In this document: positions 31,417-41,600 of the stretch, piece by piece | How the letters are laid out: the number at the start of each line of letters is the position of its first letter | Position numbering within the stretch: position 1 is the first letter of the stretch | DNA from: RAM1 sp943372515 | GTDB lineage: Bacteria; Pseudomonadota; Gammaproteobacteria; Burkholderiales; Burkholderiaceae_C | Direction: 5' to 3' | Length of the DNA stretch: 64,000 nucleotides | Assembly: GCA_943372515.1 (NCBI GenBank) | Contig: CALRYY010000008.1 | Coordinates: 1-64,000 of the forward strand | Made by a program: the position numbers and the translations under genes | The notes under the pieces: model-generated | What the model saw: only the letters and a program-made list of their open reading frames with translations | Told to the model about the DNA's origin: nothing | Database searches by the model: none

Positions 31417-33666
31417 TCAGATTGTCGCTGCTGGCGCAGCCCGGCCGATCATGGCGTCCCTCACCCGGCGTGCCAGTTCCTCGCGCCGGTACGGCTTGGT
31501 CAGCAGGTGCACGCCCGGGTCGAGCCGACCCTGGTGCACGATTGCATTCTCGGTATAGCCCGATGTGTACAGCACCCGCAGCTTCGGGCGCAGCGCAAGG
31601 GCCTGATCAGCCAGCTGTTTGCCGGTCATGCCCGGCATCACCACATCGGTGAACAGCAGGTCCACGCCGTCCTGTGCCTGCAGCAACGCCAGGGCCTGGG
31701 CGCCATTGTCCGCCTCGATCACGGTGTAGCCCAGCGCCAGAAGCTGCTCGTGCGCAAAGCGGCGAACCAGCATGTCATCTTCCACCAGCAGGACAGTTTC
31801 ATTGCCACCCGAGGGCGTCATGCCTCCACCTATCAGTTTGAGCTGTCCCTGCGCGTGCCCCGCGCGCGGCAGGTACAGCTTGACCGTGGTGCCCTGCCCC
31901 GGTTCCGAGTAGATGCTGACATGACCGCCGGACTGCTTGGCAAAGCCGTAAATCATCGCCAGCCCCAGCCCGGTACCCTTGCCCTTTTCCTTGGTCGTGA
32001 AAAACGGCTCGAACACCCGCGTCAGGTGTTGCGGCGCGATGCCGCTGCCGTTGTCGGACACGGCCAGCATCACGTACTGTCCGGCATTGACCTCGGAGTG
32101 GGCCTGCACGTAGTCATGGCCCAGATACGCATTGGCAGTTTCCAGGGTCAATCGGCCCCCATGGGGCATCGCGTCACGCGAGTTAAGGCACAGGTTCAGC
32201 AGCGCGTTGTCCAGCTGCGCCGGGTCCACCAGGGCCGGCCACAGCCCGGCGCCCTGGGTGAAATCGATTTCGATGTGCTCGCCCAGCGTGCGCCGCAGCA
32301 TAGCGTCCATGTCCGCCACGCGCTGATTCACTTCCACCACCTGGGGCTCCAGTGCCTGCTTTCTGGCAAACGCCAGCAGCCTGTGGGTCAGCTGCGCACC
32401 GCGCTCTGCTGCATTCACCACCATGTCAGCCAGTAACGCGAGCTTCGGGTCTGCGCCCAGGCGCTCACGCAGCACTTCGGCATTGCCCAGAATCACGGTC
32501 AACAGGTTGTTGAAGTCATGTGCCACGCCGCCGGTCAGCTGCCCCACAGCTTCCAGCCGTTGGGATTCGCGCAGCCGCGCATTCAGCTCCTGAATGGCGC
32601 TGCGCTGTTGTTGCTGCGCCTGTGCACTGTCGTTCAGCTCCTGCATCAGCACCCCCAGCTCACCGCGCGGATGCGGTGCGGGGATACGTGCATCCAGATC
32701 GCCGTGGCGCAGGCGCTTGATCATGGCGGCAATGGTGGCGATGGGTCGGCGCAGGGCTACCTCGGTGAAATACCAAAGGGCGAGGAACCCGAACATCACG
32801 GTGCCGGCCAGGATCAGCATGTCTTCTGCCAGCCTGCGGTTGGCAGTGGCAACAAGATCGCTTTTGGGTTGACCAGCCATGACATAAATGCCAGCCACTG
32901 CGGTGATGCTATTGACAGCGACCGCCCAGACCTGCGTGTCGCCCGCCGCAGCCACGTACTCACCGGCAGCAGCGCCTGCATGGCCCTGGGCAAATCTGAA
33001 GAGCCCGCTTTTGGCGATGGATGTACCCGGTTGTACTTCGGCCATCAGCTCCCCCGAGGACAGCAGCACCTGGCCGTAGCGGTCCACGACCAGAACCGAC
33101 GTGCCCGGCACGATGGCATCGTGCAGCTGTGCCATGACAATGCGCGCCAGGTGGATGGACGCCAGCAGCACATAACGCAGCTCACCCGTATCACCGCGTA
33201 CCGGGTAGGCAACCTGCAACACCGCTGTCCCTGTCAGCCGGCCGAATGCGGGCTGCGTTGCTATCGAATCTGTCAGTTTCAGCGCACGCTTGAAGTAGTC
33301 GCGGTCGGTCAGGTCCAGGTTACGCCCGGTTCGCAGCGAATCGCAAAACAGTTGCCCGTCGGGGCGGATGGTCAGGATGCCGGTGTACTGCGGGTACTTG
33401 TCGCGCACCTGTGACAGGAACGCCGAGCACGCGAGGCGGTCGCGCGTGTCCAGCCCCTGTGAGCGAGCCAGGCCGAAGAACAGTTGCTCGGTCCCCTGCA
33501 CGCTTTCACCCACCGCATTGGCCATGCTGGAGGCCAGCGCGGGCAACTGTTGCATCGCGGTGCTGACGGCGCGGTCGCGGTCCTGGACAAAGCGCCAGCC
33601 GATGACCAGGCTGACCAGCAAGGTAGCCAGAAGCGCAATAAGGATCAGGCGGGCGCGGATGCTCAT
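31417..33666 (-). CDS. Membrane sensor hybrid histidine kinase (Cache-HAMP-HK-REC)
   Basis: 749 residues. A first membrane segment (about 7-25), a periplasmic Cache-like sensing domain (about 30-275) with DRDYFKRAL and YPVRGDTG, a second membrane segment (about 282-303), and a HAMP-like linker. The kinase core has His383 in GGVAHDFNNLLTV, the N box in LNLCLNSRDAMPHGG, and G boxes in SDNGSGI and KGKGTGLGL. A C-terminal receiver (about 625-745) carries the Asp in LLFTDVVMPGMTG. Its start overlaps the stop of the next kinase (ATGA). No DNA-binding regulator follows. Ligand unknown. Confidence 0.9.
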   Translation of the reverse strand: MSIRARLILIALLATLLVSLVIGWRFVQDRDRAVSTAMQQLPALASSMANAVGESVQGTEQLFFGLARSQGLDTRDRLACSAFLSQVRDKYPQYTGILTIRPDGQLFCDSLRTGRNLDLTDRDYFKRALKLTDSIATQPAFGRLTGTAVLQVAYPVRGDTGELRYVLLASIHLARIVMAQLHDAIVPGTSVLVVDRYGQVLLSSGELMAEVQPGTSIAKSGLFRFAQGHAGAAAGEYVAAAGDTQVWAVAVNSITAVAGIYVMAGQPKSDLVATANRRLAEDMLILAGTVMFGFLALWYFTEVALRRPIATIAAMIKRLRHGDLDARIPAPHPRGELGVLMQELNDSAQAQQQQRSAIQELNARLRESQRLEAVGQLTGGVAHDFNNLLTVILGNAEVLRERLGADPKLALLADMVVNAAERGAQLTHRLLAFARKQALEPQVVEVNQRVADMDAMLRRTLGEHIEIDFTQGAGLWPALVDPAQLDNALLNLCLNSRDAMPHGGRLTLETANAYLGHDYVQAHSEVNAGQYVMLAVSDNGSGIAPQHLTRVFEPFFTTKEKGKGTGLGLAMIYGFAKQSGGHVSIYSEPGQGTTVKLYLPRAGHAQGQLKLIGGGMTPSGGNETVLLVEDDMLVRRFAHEQLLALGYTVIEADNGAQALALLQAQDGVDLLFTDVVMPGMTGKQLADQALALRPKLRVLYTSGYTENAIVHQGRLDPGVHLLTKPYRREELARRVRDAMIGRAAPAATI

Positions 33667-36600
33667 GGCGTCGGGACCTGCCCGGCCAGCGCCTGGCGCA
33701 CCTGCTCCAGGCGCGCCGGCTTGGCCATGATCTGGTCCACATGCTGGGGCAGGCCGCTGTCATCCAGCAAACTCTGCCCCCATCCCGTGAGCAGCACGAC
33801 GCCCGTAGTGGGGCTCAGCCGCTTGACGGCCTGCGCCACCTGGCGGCCGTCTACATGGGGCATGCCCAGGTCCGTCATGACCAGGTCATAGGCCGGCGCA
33901 CCCTGGGCCAGCGCCCGCGCAAATTCGTCAATGCCGGCCTGCCCACCCGCCGTCGCTGTCACCTCATGGCCATCCATACGCAGAATCTGTGTCAGCGAGC
34001 CCAGCACCAAAGGGTCGTCGTCCACCAGCAGTACGCGCCGGTGGCTGACTGGCCGCGCCGATGTGGGCGCAGCGGGTACAGCCACGCCCGCGCCCACACC
34101 AGGCAGCGGAAACAGCAGCCGCACGCGCGTACCCAAACCGACAGCGCTGTCGATCTCGATATCACCTCCGTGGCGCTGCACCGTGCCGTACACCATCGGC
34201 AGGCCCAGACCGCATCCGCGCTGACCCTTGGTCGTGAAAAACGGCTCCACGCAGCGCCTGCGCGTCGCCTCATCCATGCCGATGCCCGTGTCCGTCACCT
34301 CCAGCGCGACGCGCCGTGTACCGTCGGGCGTCAGGATCTCGTGCGTGCGCAGCGTCAACGTCCCGCCAGCAGGCATGGCGTCCACCGCATTGAAGACGAG
34401 ATTGGTCAACGCGTCGCGGACTTCACCCTCCGCAGCAACGATGGCCGGCAGATTTTCTGCCAGATCCGTCACCACCGAAATCGCAATGCCTGCCTTCTGG
34501 GGGATGTCACGCCAGCAGGCCCGCGTGAGATCCACCACGTGGGGCACCAGGCAGTTCAATGGCACCAACACGCCCCTTGGAGCCGCCTCCCCCGGGCGAT
34601 AGAACTCGCGCATGCGCGCCACGGTCTTGGCCACGTCGTCGACGGCGCGCTGGATGGTTTGCAAAAAGCCCAGTGCACGCTCACTTAGCCCAGGCTCGTT
34701 TTCGAGCAGCGCCTCGACGTACAGGACCACGGGTGAGATGGCGTTGTTGATGTCGTGGGCCACCCCGCTGGCCATTTGCCCCACCGCACGCAGGCGCTCC
34801 TGCTGCAACAGGGTCTGCTGGCTTTGCTCCAGGTCAATGTAGGCCTGACGCAGGGCGCCGTGCAGGCGGGCCTGGCTGGCAGCCAGCGCTGCGTGCCCGC
34901 TCAGTTGGCGCAAGAAGGTGTATTCGTCGTCAGAAAAGGCATGAGACTGCATGCGGGCGACGATCAGCAGGCCAAAAACATCACCGTCGGTGTGCAGCGG
35001 CGCTACCACCGCACTGCGCAGCCCGGCCTGCGCCAGCGCCTGCGCAAGCGGTCCGTAACACACCGCCAGGTCGGGTTCGTAGATGAGCTCGCCGGAAAAA
35101 CAGCGTGCCAGCTCGTCACCGGCTGCGGACGAAGCCAGCACGCCGCTCAGCGCAAGCGGCCTGTCCATCAAGCGCGCGGCTACCGTCACGCGGCCCACAG
35201 CCATGTGATGTGTGTCATGGCCCAGCCGCGCCAGCGCCACAAAGTCAGCCGGCAGATGATCTCGCACGTTGTCGCTGACCACCTGGAACACGCCGTCCAG
35301 GTCAAGCCGGTCGCCAATGGCCAGGGTGATCTGGTGCAACAGGGCCGTGCGCATCAGCTGGGCCTTGAGCCTGCGCTGCGCCTGCTGGCGCACCGTGATG
35401 TCGCGCACGAAGATGCCGATCAGCTGGTCAACCCCGTCGCCTCCGTTCGCCACATCAAACACCATGGACGATACCTCGGCCTCAAAAGGCTGGTTGCCCG
35501 AACGCAGCATCCTCAGCTCGCCACTGGCCACGCCGTCGCGATGTCGCGCTGCCAACATCGGGACCAGGCGCGGGTCGCTCGCGTCGACAAGGCCGCTGCG
35601 GCCGGCGCGTATCAGCTCCTGCTCGCTCATGCCGAAGATGGTGCAGGCGCTGCGGTTGGCTGCAACGATGGCGCCGTCTTGCCGGGCCTTGATCACTCCG
35701 TCTTGGCTGTTGTCGAACAACAGGCGAAAGCGGGCCTCCGAGCGACGCAGAGCCTCCATTTCCTGGCGGCGCAGAGTGATGTCCTGGAACGCGCCCTGCA
35801 GATGTGTAATGCGCCCGTCGGCATCGCGCACGGCCTCGCCCACCGAACGCACCCAGATGAGCCTTCCGGTGGCCGTTCGCTTGGGTAGCTCGAACTCGTA
35901 CGGCGTGCCGTCGCGCGCGCAGGCCTCTACCAGCGCACGCACCTGCGCACGGTGCTCCGGCAAAAAGTAGCCCAGGCCCTCTGCCAGCGTAGGCTGGTAG
36001 CCCGGCGGGGCGTCGTGGATGGCGCAGTTTTCGTCCGACCAGGTGAGCTTGTACCCGGGCAGGTCGATCGTCCAGCCACCCAGGCGGGCCACCCGCCCGG
36101 CCATGCGCAGCACCGACAGGCTCTCACTAAGCTTGTCCCGCGCGCGCCGGTCCTCGCCTACGTCACTGAAGCTGATGACAGCGCCGCTCGTGTGGCCCTG
36201 CCCGTACGTCACGGGTGAACACACGTACTCCACTCGCAGGGTGGCGCCGTCTTTTCGCACGAACGTATCGTCCGGCACACGAAGCAGCATTGCGTCGCGC
36301 ATGGTCTGCGCAAAAGGACATGCGTTGCCAGGGCAGGCTGCGCCTGGTCCGTACAGGACTTCATGCACATCCCGGCCCACAAGCGTATGGCCCACCCAGC
36401 CCAGCATTGCCAGCGCCGCGGGGTTCTCGAACGTGACGCACCCGGTCGTGTCAACGCCCAGGATGCCTTCACCCACAGACTGCAGGATGAGCTTGTTTTG
36501 CTGTTCCGAGCGGACAAGCGCCGCCTGCGTGGCACGCCGCTGGCTTTCTCGGCGCAAATGGCTCAGTGCAAACGACACATCGCCGGCCACGCGCACCAGC

Positions 36601-37097
36601 AGGTCTACCTCGTCCTGTTGAAAATAGCCCGGCTCACCGGCAAACAGCACCAGCGCACCGAATACGTTGCCGTCCAGCATGAGCGGGAAAGCCGCCGATG
36701 CGCGAAATCCCCGGCGCTGCGTCTGCTCACGCCAGGGAGCCATGCGCGGCTCCGTGCCCAGGTCGTTGCACACATCATGGCGGCCCGTTCGCATGGCCGT
36801 GGCGCTGGTGCCGTGTTTGAGCTTTTCATCGTCAATGTTCACATGGATTTCATCGAAGTAACCACTGTCGTCGCCAAAATGGACCAGCGGCCGCACACGG
36901 CCCGTCACAGCCTCCGGTGCCACGACGGCTGCCAGCAGGAAGCCGCCGCGCTCCACCGCTACCCGGCAAGTCGCCAGGAACAGGTCGCTGTCACTTTGCG
37001 AGCGAACCACGGCTTCGTTGGTGCCGCTGAGCACCTGATACAGACGGTTCAGACGTTCCAGCCGTTGCAACGGTGACGGCGCTTGCAACGCACTCAT
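33663..37097 (-). CDS. Soluble multi-PAS/GAF hybrid histidine kinase
   Basis: 1144 residues without membrane segments. Domains in order: GAF (about 25-180), PAS (200-320), PAS (335-450), PAS (455-580), GAF (590-750), HisKA with His781 (GQMASGVAHDINNAISP), HATPase (about 880-1000; VTDTGIGMDEAT and GCGLGLPMVYG), and a receiver (about 1020-1140) with its Asp in DLVMTDLGMPHVDG. It resembles kinases that integrate several cytoplasmic cues. It overlaps both neighbouring kinase genes by ATGA, so the three proteins are made together. Its receiver is a close paralogue of the last domain of the kinase upstream. Confidence 0.9.
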   Translation of the reverse strand: MSALQAPSPLQRLERLNRLYQVLSGTNEAVVRSQSDSDLFLATCRVAVERGGFLLAAVVAPEAVTGRVRPLVHFGDDSGYFDEIHVNIDDEKLKHGTSATAMRTGRHDVCNDLGTEPRMAPWREQTQRRGFRASAAFPLMLDGNVFGALVLFAGEPGYFQQDEVDLLVRVAGDVSFALSHLRRESQRRATQAALVRSEQQNKLILQSVGEGILGVDTTGCVTFENPAALAMLGWVGHTLVGRDVHEVLYGPGAACPGNACPFAQTMRDAMLLRVPDDTFVRKDGATLRVEYVCSPVTYGQGHTSGAVISFSDVGEDRRARDKLSESLSVLRMAGRVARLGGWTIDLPGYKLTWSDENCAIHDAPPGYQPTLAEGLGYFLPEHRAQVRALVEACARDGTPYEFELPKRTATGRLIWVRSVGEAVRDADGRITHLQGAFQDITLRRQEMEALRRSEARFRLLFDNSQDGVIKARQDGAIVAANRSACTIFGMSEQELIRAGRSGLVDASDPRLVPMLAARHRDGVASGELRMLRSGNQPFEAEVSSMVFDVANGGDGVDQLIGIFVRDITVRQQAQRRLKAQLMRTALLHQITLAIGDRLDLDGVFQVVSDNVRDHLPADFVALARLGHDTHHMAVGRVTVAARLMDRPLALSGVLASSAAGDELARCFSGELIYEPDLAVCYGPLAQALAQAGLRSAVVAPLHTDGDVFGLLIVARMQSHAFSDDEYTFLRQLSGHAALAASQARLHGALRQAYIDLEQSQQTLLQQERLRAVGQMASGVAHDINNAISPVVLYVEALLENEPGLSERALGFLQTIQRAVDDVAKTVARMREFYRPGEAAPRGVLVPLNCLVPHVVDLTRACWRDIPQKAGIAISVVTDLAENLPAIVAAEGEVRDALTNLVFNAVDAMPAGGTLTLRTHEILTPDGTRRVALEVTDTGIGMDEATRRRCVEPFFTTKGQRGCGLGLPMVYGTVQRHGGDIEIDSAVGLGTRVRLLFPLPGVGAGVAVPAAPTSARPVSHRRVLLVDDDPLVLGSLTQILRMDGHEVTATAGGQAGIDEFARALAQGAPAYDLVMTDLGMPHVDGRQVAQAVKRLSPTTGVVLLTGWGQSLLDDSGLPQHVDQIMAKPARLEQVRQALAGQVPTP

Positions 37098-38641
37098 GCT
37101 GCGCCCGTGCGAATGGGAGCCAAGGCCTGGCGTACCTGCGCCAGGCGCGGGGGCTTGCCCAAAACGGTGTCTACGTAGGGCTGCCAGTCGTCCACGGCGT
37201 CTACGCGGGGGCCCCAGCCGGTGAGCATGACAACCCGGGTGCCCGGACTGGCCGTCTTGACCGCACGCGCGACAGCACGGCCATCCATGTGGGGCATGCC
37301 GAAGTCCGTGATGACCACGTCGAACGCCACGCCAGCTTGCAGCGCGCGCTGGAACGCCTCGACTCCGATCTCGCCGCCTGCGGCCGTGCTGACCTGGTGT
37401 CCGTCAATCTCAAGCAGGTTACGCAGCGACAGCAGCACCATCGGATCGTCGTCCACCAGCAGCACGCGCACTGGCTCAGCTGCGGGCTGTGCAGGCACAG
37501 CCGGTGGCAGGTGCGCGGCGGCAGGCACGCCTGAGCACATGGGCAGTGTGAATGCAAACAGCGCACCTTCACCGGGCCAGGACTGCGCACGCACGCTGCC
37601 TCCGTGGCGCTCGACCACGCGTCTGACGTTGGCCAGGCCCATGCCGTTGCCCATGAAGTGCTGGTCGGAATGAAGCCGCTCAAAAGGCTGAAACAGCCGG
37701 TCCGCATAGGCGGGATCAAAGCCCACGCCGTTGTCGCGCACGCCGATTTCCCACCCGGGTTCACAAAGCGACGCCTCAACACCGATCTGAACCGGATCCT
37801 TGCCATGCGTGTACTTGAGTGCGTTGGATAGCAGATTGACAAGCACCAGCTCCAGCAAGGATGCGTCTCCCATCACCGTAGGCAACTCGCCTACAGACCA
37901 CTGCACCGTGCGGCCCTGCGCCTGCAGATCGACTGCTCGCTGCGCCCGCTGCAGCACGGGCGCCAACGCCACCGGCCGAAGCTCGAGGGGGCGAACGCCA
38001 AGGCGTGCAAATGACAGCAGGTCGTGCACCAGCCGGTTGCCACGTACGCTGGTGTCCAGGATGCGTTGCAGGTAGTGGCCCTCGCGCTCATCCAGCTTGG
38101 CTGCGGCGCTGCGTTGCAGCACGGTGGCAAAGCCCTCTGTCACCTGCATGACGGCCTGCAGGTCATGCGAGATGCGTCCGGCAAATGAATCAAGCTCCAG
38201 GTTGACCGCCTCCAGCTGCGCGTTGATAGCGCGGGCCTCCTCCAACAAGCGGTTGTTGTCCGAGCGCAGTCGCTGCACTTCCAGGGCACGCACAATCACC
38301 GGGCGGATTTCGCTCATGCGAAAGGGCTTCAGGATGTAATCCAGAACACCCGCTTTCAGTGCAGCCACAGCGCTGTCGATGGTGCCGTGCCCCGTCATGA
38401 GCACAACGACCATGGCAGGTTGGGTGACCATGGCCTCGCGAGCCAGTTGCACACCGTCATACCCGGGCATTTGCAGGTCGGTCAGCAACAGGTCAAAGCT
38501 GCGCTCGCGCAGCAGCGCCAAGGCCTCCGGGGCGCCCCGACACCCGGTTACGTCATAGCCCGCGTCCAGTAAAAGCGAGTGGAGCGCTTGCAGTTGGGCA
38601 ACCTCATCGTCTACCAGAAGCAACCGGGACTTTTCCTGCAT
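37094..38641 (-). CDS. Receiver-kinase-receiver hybrid histidine kinase
   Basis: 515 residues. An N-terminal receiver (about 5-120) has Asp55 in LLLTDLQMPGYDG and an output-like linker. HisKA follows with His159 (GRISHDLQAVMQV), then HATPase (about 255-370; VRDNGVGFDPAYAD and MGNGMGLANV), then a second receiver (about 390-512) with Asp in VVITDFGMPHMDG. The N-terminal receiver can take phosphate from another kinase, so this protein may be the entry or hub of a three-kinase relay. ATG 38641 is chosen; an in-frame upstream codon at 38665 would add eight residues. Confidence 0.88.
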   Translation of the reverse strand: MQEKSRLLLVDDEVAQLQALHSLLLDAGYDVTGCRGAPEALALLRERSFDLLLTDLQMPGYDGVQLAREAMVTQPAMVVVLMTGHGTIDSAVAALKAGVLDYILKPFRMSEIRPVIVRALEVQRLRSDNNRLLEEARAINAQLEAVNLELDSFAGRISHDLQAVMQVTEGFATVLQRSAAAKLDEREGHYLQRILDTSVRGNRLVHDLLSFARLGVRPLELRPVALAPVLQRAQRAVDLQAQGRTVQWSVGELPTVMGDASLLELVLVNLLSNALKYTHGKDPVQIGVEASLCEPGWEIGVRDNGVGFDPAYADRLFQPFERLHSDQHFMGNGMGLANVRRVVERHGGSVRAQSWPGEGALFAFTLPMCSGVPAAAHLPPAVPAQPAAEPVRVLLVDDDPMVLLSLRNLLEIDGHQVSTAAGGEIGVEAFQRALQAGVAFDVVITDFGMPHMDGRAVARAVKTASPGTRVVMLTGWGPRVDAVDDWQPYVDTVLGKPPRLAQVRQALAPIRTGAA

Positions 38642-38823
38642 GAGAAACCCCGTTTCTGTACGCACTGGCGGCGCAGGGATTGCACAGCCCCCTTACGAAG
38701 CATCAATAGCTGCTGCCTGAATCGGGTAACAAACCTTAACAATGTTGGCGGGCTGTGCCTTAGGTAAATTCCTTAATCCGGCCCCCCGTGCAGGGAAGAG
38801 CGAACTCGGGCAACATCGCCCGC

Positions 38824-39693
38824 ATGACCGACCCGACCCCCTACATGCCCCCCAAAGTCTGGGCGCCACCGGCCAACACCGGTGGGCGCTTCGCCAACAT
38901 CAACCGCCCCGTGGCCGGCCCCACGCACGACAAGGACTTGCCGGTAGGCAAGCACCCACTGCAGCTGTATTCATTGGGCACACCGAACGGCGTGAAAGTG
39001 ACAGTCATGCTGGAGGAACTGCTGGCCCTGGGCCACAGCGGCGCCGAATACGACGCCTGGCTGATCCGCATCAATGAAGGTGCGCAGTTTGGCAGCGGCT
39101 TTGTGGCTGCCAACCCCAACTCCAAAATCCCCGTGCTGGTGGACCACAGCGGCGCGCAGCCGCTGCGTGTGTTTGAATCCGGCGCCATCCTGGTCTACCT
39201 GGCCGAGAAGTTCGGCGCGTTTTTGCCCACGCAGGCCGCGCAGCGCGCCGAATGCATGGCGTGGCTGTTCTGGCAGATGGGCAGCGCGCCGTTTCTGGGC
39301 GGGGGCTTCGGCCACTTTTATGCCTACGCGCCTGAAAAAATCCAGTACGCGATTGACCGCTACGCCATGGAAGTCAAACGCCAGATGGACGTGCTGGACC
39401 GCCGCCTGGCCGACAGCCGCTACATCGCCGGTGACGATTACACGATCGCCGACATGGCCATCTGGCCCTGGTACGGCGCGCTGGCCAGAGGGCAGCTGTA
39501 CGAAGCCGGTGAATTCCTGCAGGTGGACAGCTACACCCATGTGCTGCGCTGGACGAACGAGATCGCGCAGCGCCCAGCCGCCCAGCGCGGGCGCATGGTC
39601 AACCGGCCTTGGGGCGAACCGTCCAGCCAACTGCACGAGCGCCACGACGCCAGCGACTTTGACACCCGCACACAGGACAAGCTCGCACCATGA
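38824..39693 (+). CDS. yghU: Glutathione-dependent disulfide-bond oxidoreductase YghU
   Basis: 289 residues with a glutathione transferase fold of the Nu class. The N-terminal thioredoxin-like part begins after an extension (PPKVWAPPANTGGRFANINRP). Glutathione contacts are in LYSLGTPNGVKVTVMLEEL and PNSKIPVLVD and FESGAILVYLAEKFG; the all-alpha C-domain contains YTIADMAIWPWYG. It reduces small disulfides or organic peroxides using glutathione. It overlaps the next GST gene by ATGA, so the two are coupled. Confidence 0.93.
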   Translation: MTDPTPYMPPKVWAPPANTGGRFANINRPVAGPTHDKDLPVGKHPLQLYSLGTPNGVKVTVMLEELLALGHSGAEYDAWLIRINEGAQFGSGFVAANPNSKIPVLVDHSGAQPLRVFESGAILVYLAEKFGAFLPTQAAQRAECMAWLFWQMGSAPFLGGGFGHFYAYAPEKIQYAIDRYAMEVKRQMDVLDRRLADSRYIAGDDYTIADMAIWPWYGALARGQLYEAGEFLQVDSYTHVLRWTNEIAQRPAAQRGRMVNRPWGEPSSQLHERHDASDFDTRTQDKLAP

Positions 39694-40322
39694 TCACGCT
39701 GTACGACTGCGCCACCGCACCCAGCCCGCGCCGCGCCCGCATCCTGCTGGCTGAAAAAGGCGTCACCCACCACACCGTGCAGGTAGACCTGAAAACCGGC
39801 GAGCAGATGGGCGAGGCCTACCGCGCCATCAACCCGCAATGCACCGTGCCGGCGCTGGTCACTGAAGAAGGCGCGGTGCTGAGCGACAACGCGAGCATTG
39901 CCGCGTACCTGGAGGCCCGCTACCCGCAACCCGCGCTTTTGGGTACCACGCCGCTTGAAAAGGCCGAGGTCGCCAGCTGGCAATGGCGCATTGAATTTGA
40001 AGGCCTGATGGCCATTGCCGAGACCCTGCGCAACAGCTCGCCCGCCATGGCCAACCGGGCCCTGCCCGGCCCGGTGGACTACGCGCAAATCCCCGATCTG
40101 GCCCAGCGGGGGCTGGCGCGCGTGCAGCAGTTTTTTGTGACGCTGAACGAGCGGCTGGACGGGCGCGACTTTGTGGCAGCCGGCCAGTTCAGCATTGCCG
40201 ACATCACCGCCGTGGTGGCCGTGGACTTTGCCCGCATCGTGAAGGTCAAGCCCGGTGAACAGCACCCGCACCTGATGCGCTGGCGTGCGGCGATGGGGGA
40301 GCGGTCGTCAATGAAGCTTTGA
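39690..40322 (+). CDS. Glutathione S-transferase family protein
   Basis: 210 residues. The N-terminal domain has the motif TAPSPRRARILLAEKGV near 8, where the active residue would be Ser rather than Cys, and PQCTVPALVTEEGAVLSDNASIAAYL near 48. The C-terminal helix bundle includes QFSIADITAVVAVDFA. It conjugates or reduces electrophilic compounds with glutathione. It is translated from the overlapping start (ATGA) after yghU. Confidence 0.88.
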   Translation: MITLYDCATAPSPRRARILLAEKGVTHHTVQVDLKTGEQMGEAYRAINPQCTVPALVTEEGAVLSDNASIAAYLEARYPQPALLGTTPLEKAEVASWQWRIEFEGLMAIAETLRNSSPAMANRALPGPVDYAQIPDLAQRGLARVQQFFVTLNERLDGRDFVAAGQFSIADITAVVAVDFARIVKVKPGEQHPHLMRWRAAMGERSSMKL

Positions 40323-40376
40323 GCCTGCCATTCACATCATGCTGTCTATAGTGTGGGGCCCTGCCCGTTTGCGTTC

Positions 40377-41585
40377 ATGTCCCCACCACCCTCATCCAGC
40401 CCCCTGCTCATTGCCAACCTGATCGGCCAGCTCGCCTTTGGCCTGCTGGCCATGACGATCTGCATTCCGTCCATGCAGGAATGGGGCGCGATCTTTGGCG
40501 CCAGCCAGGCGTCGGTGCAGCTGACCTTCAGCGGGTATGTGCTGACCTACGGTTGCCTGCAGTTGGTCTATGGCCCGCTGTCGGATCGCTGGGGCCGCAA
40601 GCGGCTGTTGATGGTGGGGCTGGTACTGTCTTTTGCGGGCTCGTTGCTGGCTGCGCTGGCGCCCACCCTGCCCCTGCTGACGGCCGCACGCGTGCTGCAG
40701 GGTGCGGGCGCCGCCGCCGGCATGGTGATCGGCCGCGCACTGGTGCAGGACCTGTTCCAGGGCCCGGGACGCACCCGCGTCATGGCATGGATCGGCATGG
40801 CCATGGGCCTGTGCCCGCCGGCAGCCACCATCCTGGGCGGGCAGCTGCATGTGAGCCTGGGCTGGCAGGCCAATTTCTTTGTGATGGCGGGGTTGGCCGT
40901 GCTGCTTTTCTTTGCCGCCTGGCGCGGCCTGCCGTCGCACCAGCCGCCTGCGGGCGTGCAGCCCCACTGGCTGGGATCGATGCTGTCGTCATATGCCCAG
41001 CTGGCGCGCGAGCCGGGTTTTCGCCTGTATGTCCTGTTAGTCAGCATGACAACAGCGACCTTCTACACATTTCTGGGCGGCGCGCCGCTGGTGCTGGGCA
41101 GCTACGGCGTGGGGCCGGCCCATGTGGGCTACTACATCATGTGCATTCCGCTGGCCTACATCGTGGGCAACTTCGCCACCAGCCGTCTGGTGCATCGCCT
41201 GGGTGACCGGCGCATGCTGGTGGCCGGGCAGGCTTTCACGCTCGGTGGCCTGGTGCTGCTGATCGGCCTGGGCCTGGCGGGGCTGAACACGCCGCTGGCG
41301 TTTGCCTTGCCGCTGACGCTCATGGGCATAGGCCACGGCTTGCTGGTGCCACCCGCACTGGCAGGGACCGTGGGCGTGCTGCCGGCATTGGCCGGCTCCG
41401 CAGCTGCCGTGGCGGGCGTGACGCAACAGCTCACTGGTGCCCTGGGCGGCTATGCCGTCGGGCTGGTACCGCACCACGGTGCGGTAAATCTGGGCTGGAT
41501 GATGCTCGCCTTCACGCTGTGCGCCACCGGGGCCATGGCGTTGCTGCTGCACATGCAGCGCAGCCACCCTGCCCGTCCGCGCTGA
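40377..41585 (+). CDS. Bcr/CflA-type MFS drug exporter
   Basis: 402 residues with twelve membrane segments. The MFS motif YGPLSDRWGRKRLLMVG lies after the second helix, and RVLQGAGAAAGMVIGRALVQD marks helix 4. The arrangement matches Bcr/CflA proton-coupled exporters of drugs such as bicyclomycin, but the substrate here is not known. ATG 40377 gives a short N-terminus before the first helix; the open frame reaches 40353. It ends 15 bases before the converging pcaF gene. Confidence 0.88.
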   Translation: MSPPPSSSPLLIANLIGQLAFGLLAMTICIPSMQEWGAIFGASQASVQLTFSGYVLTYGCLQLVYGPLSDRWGRKRLLMVGLVLSFAGSLLAALAPTLPLLTAARVLQGAGAAAGMVIGRALVQDLFQGPGRTRVMAWIGMAMGLCPPAATILGGQLHVSLGWQANFFVMAGLAVLLFFAAWRGLPSHQPPAGVQPHWLGSMLSSYAQLAREPGFRLYVLLVSMTTATFYTFLGGAPLVLGSYGVGPAHVGYYIMCIPLAYIVGNFATSRLVHRLGDRRMLVAGQAFTLGGLVLLIGLGLAGLNTPLAFALPLTLMGIGHGLLVPPALAGTVGVLPALAGSAAAVAGVTQQLTGALGGYAVGLVPHHGAVNLGWMMLAFTLCATGAMALLLHMQRSHPARPR

Positions 41586-41600
41586 AGCATCAGGACAGGC

